The notes beneath the pieces were generated by a model. The model worked only from the letters and a program-made list of their open reading frames with translations. It had not been told where the DNA came from and did not search any database. From Nitriliruptoraceae bacterium (lineage in GTDB: Bacteria; Actinomycetota; Nitriliruptoria; Nitriliruptorales; Nitriliruptoraceae), in NCBI GenBank assembly GCA_007125475.1, contig SLDB01000179.1, forward strand, positions 1 through 6,931: a stretch of DNA of 6,931 nucleotides, given 5' to 3'. Numbering within the stretch: the first letter of the stretch is position 1; the number at the start of each line of letters is the position of its first letter. The position numbers and the translations under genes were made by a program. This document shows positions 5,319-6,931 of this stretch, piece by piece.

Positions 5319-6872
5319 CCGCATGCCGCGGGAGCGTGGGCCGACGCCGTGCCCGAGGAGGTGGTAGGCCTCGTGGACCCAGCCGGTGAGCACACTGCGG
5401 GTCTCGGCCGGGTCGATGACCCGCTCGATCCCGAACGCCTCGGCGGTGCGCAGCGGTGAGCGGACCGCCTCCATCCGCTCGGTGATCTCGGCGAGGAGGG
5501 CTTCAGGGTCGTCGGCGGCCTCCAGATCGCGTCGGTAGGCGGCCTCGATCCCGCCCTCCAGCGGGAGCGAGCCCCAGTCCGCGCTCGGCCACGCGGCTCG
5601 CCGCTGCGGGAGGTGGTGGGCGCTGTGGCCGGCTCCGGCGACCCCGAACGCGCGGCGGAGCACGACGGTGTACTGGGGGACCTCGGCCTGGTAGACGGCG
5701 GCGAGCGCCCGTGCCCCGGCCCGGATCGTCCCGGCCCGTTCGGCATCGACCCCGACGACGAACCCGGGCTGGTCGACGAGGCGGACCACCGGGAGGTGGA
5801 AGGTGTCGGCGAGGTCGACGAAGCGGGTGAGCTTCTCGGCCGCCGAGGCGGTCATCCCGCCTCCCAGCACCGTGGGGTCCTCGGTGGCGACCGCGACCGG
5901 GTGGCCGTCGAGGCGGGCGAGGGCGGTGATCATCGAGCGTCCGAACCCACGTTGGAGCTCGAGGACCGAGGAGCGGTCGAAGACGAGGTCGAGGATCCGG
6001 CGTGGATCGTGCGGCCGGCGACGTTCGCGCGGGATCGCCCGGCGCAGCTCGGGCTCGGTGCGCCGAGGGTCGTCGTCGGCGTCGACGACCGGCGGGGTCT
6101 CCCACACGTTCGAAGGCAGGTAGGACAGGAACGCGGCCACGCGGGCGAAGAGTTCCTCCTCGGAGTCGACCGCGTCGTCCACGGCGCCCGACTCGGTGGT
6201 GTGCATCTCGGCGCCGCCGAGCTCCTCCTTGGTGACGTCGCGGCCGAACGCCCAACGCACCACCGGGGGACCGGCGGCGAACAGCTGGGAGGTCCCGCGC
6301 ACCATCACCGAGTAGTGACTGGTGACGGCGCGTGCGGCGCCGAGCCCGGCGACCGGACCCAGCACGCCGGCGACGACGGGGACGTGGGCGAGGTTGGCCA
6401 CCACCGCGTCCCACGCCGGGTTCGCCGGGACGTAGGTACGACCCATGTCCTCGAGTTGACGGACGCTACCGCCGCCACCGGTGCCGTCCAGCAGGCGGAT
6501 CAGCGGGGTGCGACGTGCGGCGGCGAGCTCCTCGGCGTGGATCTGCTTGCCCCGGATCGCGGCGTCCGCGGCGCCGCCGCGCACGGTGAAGTCGTCGGCG
6601 GCGACCACGACCGGCCGCCGGCGGACGGTCCCGGTCCCGGTGACGAGGTTGGCGGGGGTGAACTCGACGAGGTTGCCGTCGTCGTCGTACACCGCCTTGC
6701 CGGCGAGCTCACCGAGCTCGGTGAACGAGCCGGGGTCGAGGAGGGCCGCGATGCGCTCGCGCACGGTGAGTCGGCCGCTGTCGTGCTGACGCGCGACGCG
6801 CTGGGGACCGCCCATGCGGTGGGCGAGTTCGCGGCGACGCTCGATCTCCTCGAGCTCCGGTTCCCAGACCAT
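5313..6872 (-). CDS. Biotin-dependent acyl-CoA carboxylase, carboxyltransferase (beta) subunit
   Basis: 519-aa subunit that moves the carboxyl group from carboxybiotin to an acyl-CoA, working with a biotinylated alpha subunit not present here. Typical N-terminal block: GGPQRVARQHDSGRLTVRER (21-40), then LLDPGSFTELGEL. Two crotonase-like halves follow. The N-half oxyanion loop is GTGGGGS (130-136) and the C-half carries DQPGFVVGVD from residue 367. LRRAFGVAGAGH (409-416 for FGVAGAGH) occupies the place of the YGGAYDVM loop of propionyl-CoA carboxylases. It is followed by AAWPSADWGSLPLEGGIEAA, where classical PccB has AWPTxxxxVMG. The residue that steers acetyl/propionyl choice in the PccB family is thus not conserved, and the substrate cannot be named; the propionyl-, acetyl- and methylcrotonyl-CoA types are all possible parents. 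Length is normal. The ATG at 6872 is preceded by GGGAG about 6 nt upstream. It is the first gene of an apparent operon with the methyltransferase and hydrolase. Confidence 0.9.
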   Translation of the reverse strand: MVWEPELEEIERRRELAHRMGGPQRVARQHDSGRLTVRERIAALLDPGSFTELGELAGKAVYDDDGNLVEFTPANLVTGTGTVRRRPVVVAADDFTVRGGAADAAIRGKQIHAEELAAARRTPLIRLLDGTGGGGSVRQLEDMGRTYVPANPAWDAVVANLAHVPVVAGVLGPVAGLGAARAVTSHYSVMVRGTSQLFAAGPPVVRWAFGRDVTKEELGGAEMHTTESGAVDDAVDSEEELFARVAAFLSYLPSNVWETPPVVDADDDPRRTEPELRRAIPRERRRPHDPRRILDLVFDRSSVLELQRGFGRSMITALARLDGHPVAVATEDPTVLGGGMTASAAEKLTRFVDLADTFHLPVVRLVDQPGFVVGVDAERAGTIRAGARALAAVYQAEVPQYTVVLRRAFGVAGAGHSAHHLPQRRAAWPSADWGSLPLEGGIEAAYRRDLEAADDPEALLAEITERMEAVRSPLRTAEAFGIERVIDPAETRSVLTGWVHEAYHLLGHGVGPRSRGMRP

Positions 6873-6910
6873 CTCCGACTCCCGGGCCGCGGGCGATCAC
6901 ACGGCACGGG

Positions 6911-6916
6911 ACGCTA
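6911..6916 (-). promoter_or_regulatory. Candidate -10 box for the carboxylase-methyltransferase-hydrolase operon
   Basis: The minus strand reads TAGCGT (TANNNT form) within GCACTAGCGTCC. A transcript start near 6904 would leave about 32 nt of leader before the ATG at 6872. The -35 region would fall beyond the right edge, so the promoter cannot be completed. Nothing else is recognisable in 6873-6931. Confidence 0.3.
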
Positions 6917-6931
6917 GTGCACGGCGGCACA

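Noticed and set aside
5297..5746. Upstream extension of the methyltransferase frame inside the carboxylase gene
   Set aside because: The translated extension is Ser/Pro/Arg-rich and lies fully within the carboxyltransferase coding region in another frame.
5613..6917. Plus-strand open frame (434 codons) opposite the carboxyltransferase gene
   Set aside because: It is an antisense shadow with Gly/Val/Asp/Glu-biased composition; the minus strand encodes a clear carboxyltransferase.

Overview
The window is very GC-rich and almost entirely coding. The strong G/C bias at third codon positions leaves long empty reading frames opposite the real genes. GTG starts, GTGA stop/start overlaps, TAGGGT-type -10 boxes and the protein families point to a high-GC actinobacterium. 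The class cannot be fixed from this stretch alone; Acidimicrobiia or a related lineage is only a guess. There are six protein-coding genes, one of them cut by the left edge. No tRNA, rRNA, insertion sequence, integrase, CRISPR array or prophage gene was seen.

Left block (1-2728, minus strand): a two-gene DNA-repair unit. A metallophosphoesterase of the SbcD/Mre11/YhaO type (1598-2728) is followed, with a 4-nt GTGA overlap, by an SbcC/Rad50/YhaN-type coiled-coil ATPase (1601 down to the left edge, 533 codons visible). By family knowledge the two should form a DNA-end-processing nuclease. The nuclease has Gln where the classical motif I has His. The visible part of the ATPase has no cysteine, so no zinc hook is seen; a beta-rich segment sits where the coil appears to turn.

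Control region (2729-3004): 276 bases between divergently transcribed genes. It holds two divergent TAGGGT candidate -10 boxes. Three 12-bp tandem repeats, two with the palindrome GATGCATC, lie in the predicted 5' leader of the nuclease mRNA.

Middle (3005-3478, plus strand): a single-domain universal stress protein with an intact ATP-binding loop. Its last 23 bases overlap, tail to tail, the end of the operon coming from the right.

Right block (3456-6872, minus strand): a compact apparent operon. In transcription order it has a biotin-dependent acyl-CoA carboxylase carboxyltransferase (beta) subunit, an RlmA/TlrB-type 23S rRNA guanine-N1 methyltransferase, and an alpha/beta hydrolase with epoxide-hydrolase signatures. 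The gap after the first gene is 16 nt with the chosen start; the second and third overlap by 4 nt (GTGA). A possible -10 box lies just upstream at 6911-6916. The three functions do not form an obvious pathway, so the grouping may be one of convenience.

I see no clearly new defence or mobile system. The points most worth checking are the unusual SbcCD variant, the repeat-bearing leader in front of it, and the carboxyltransferase with a divergent substrate-pocket loop.
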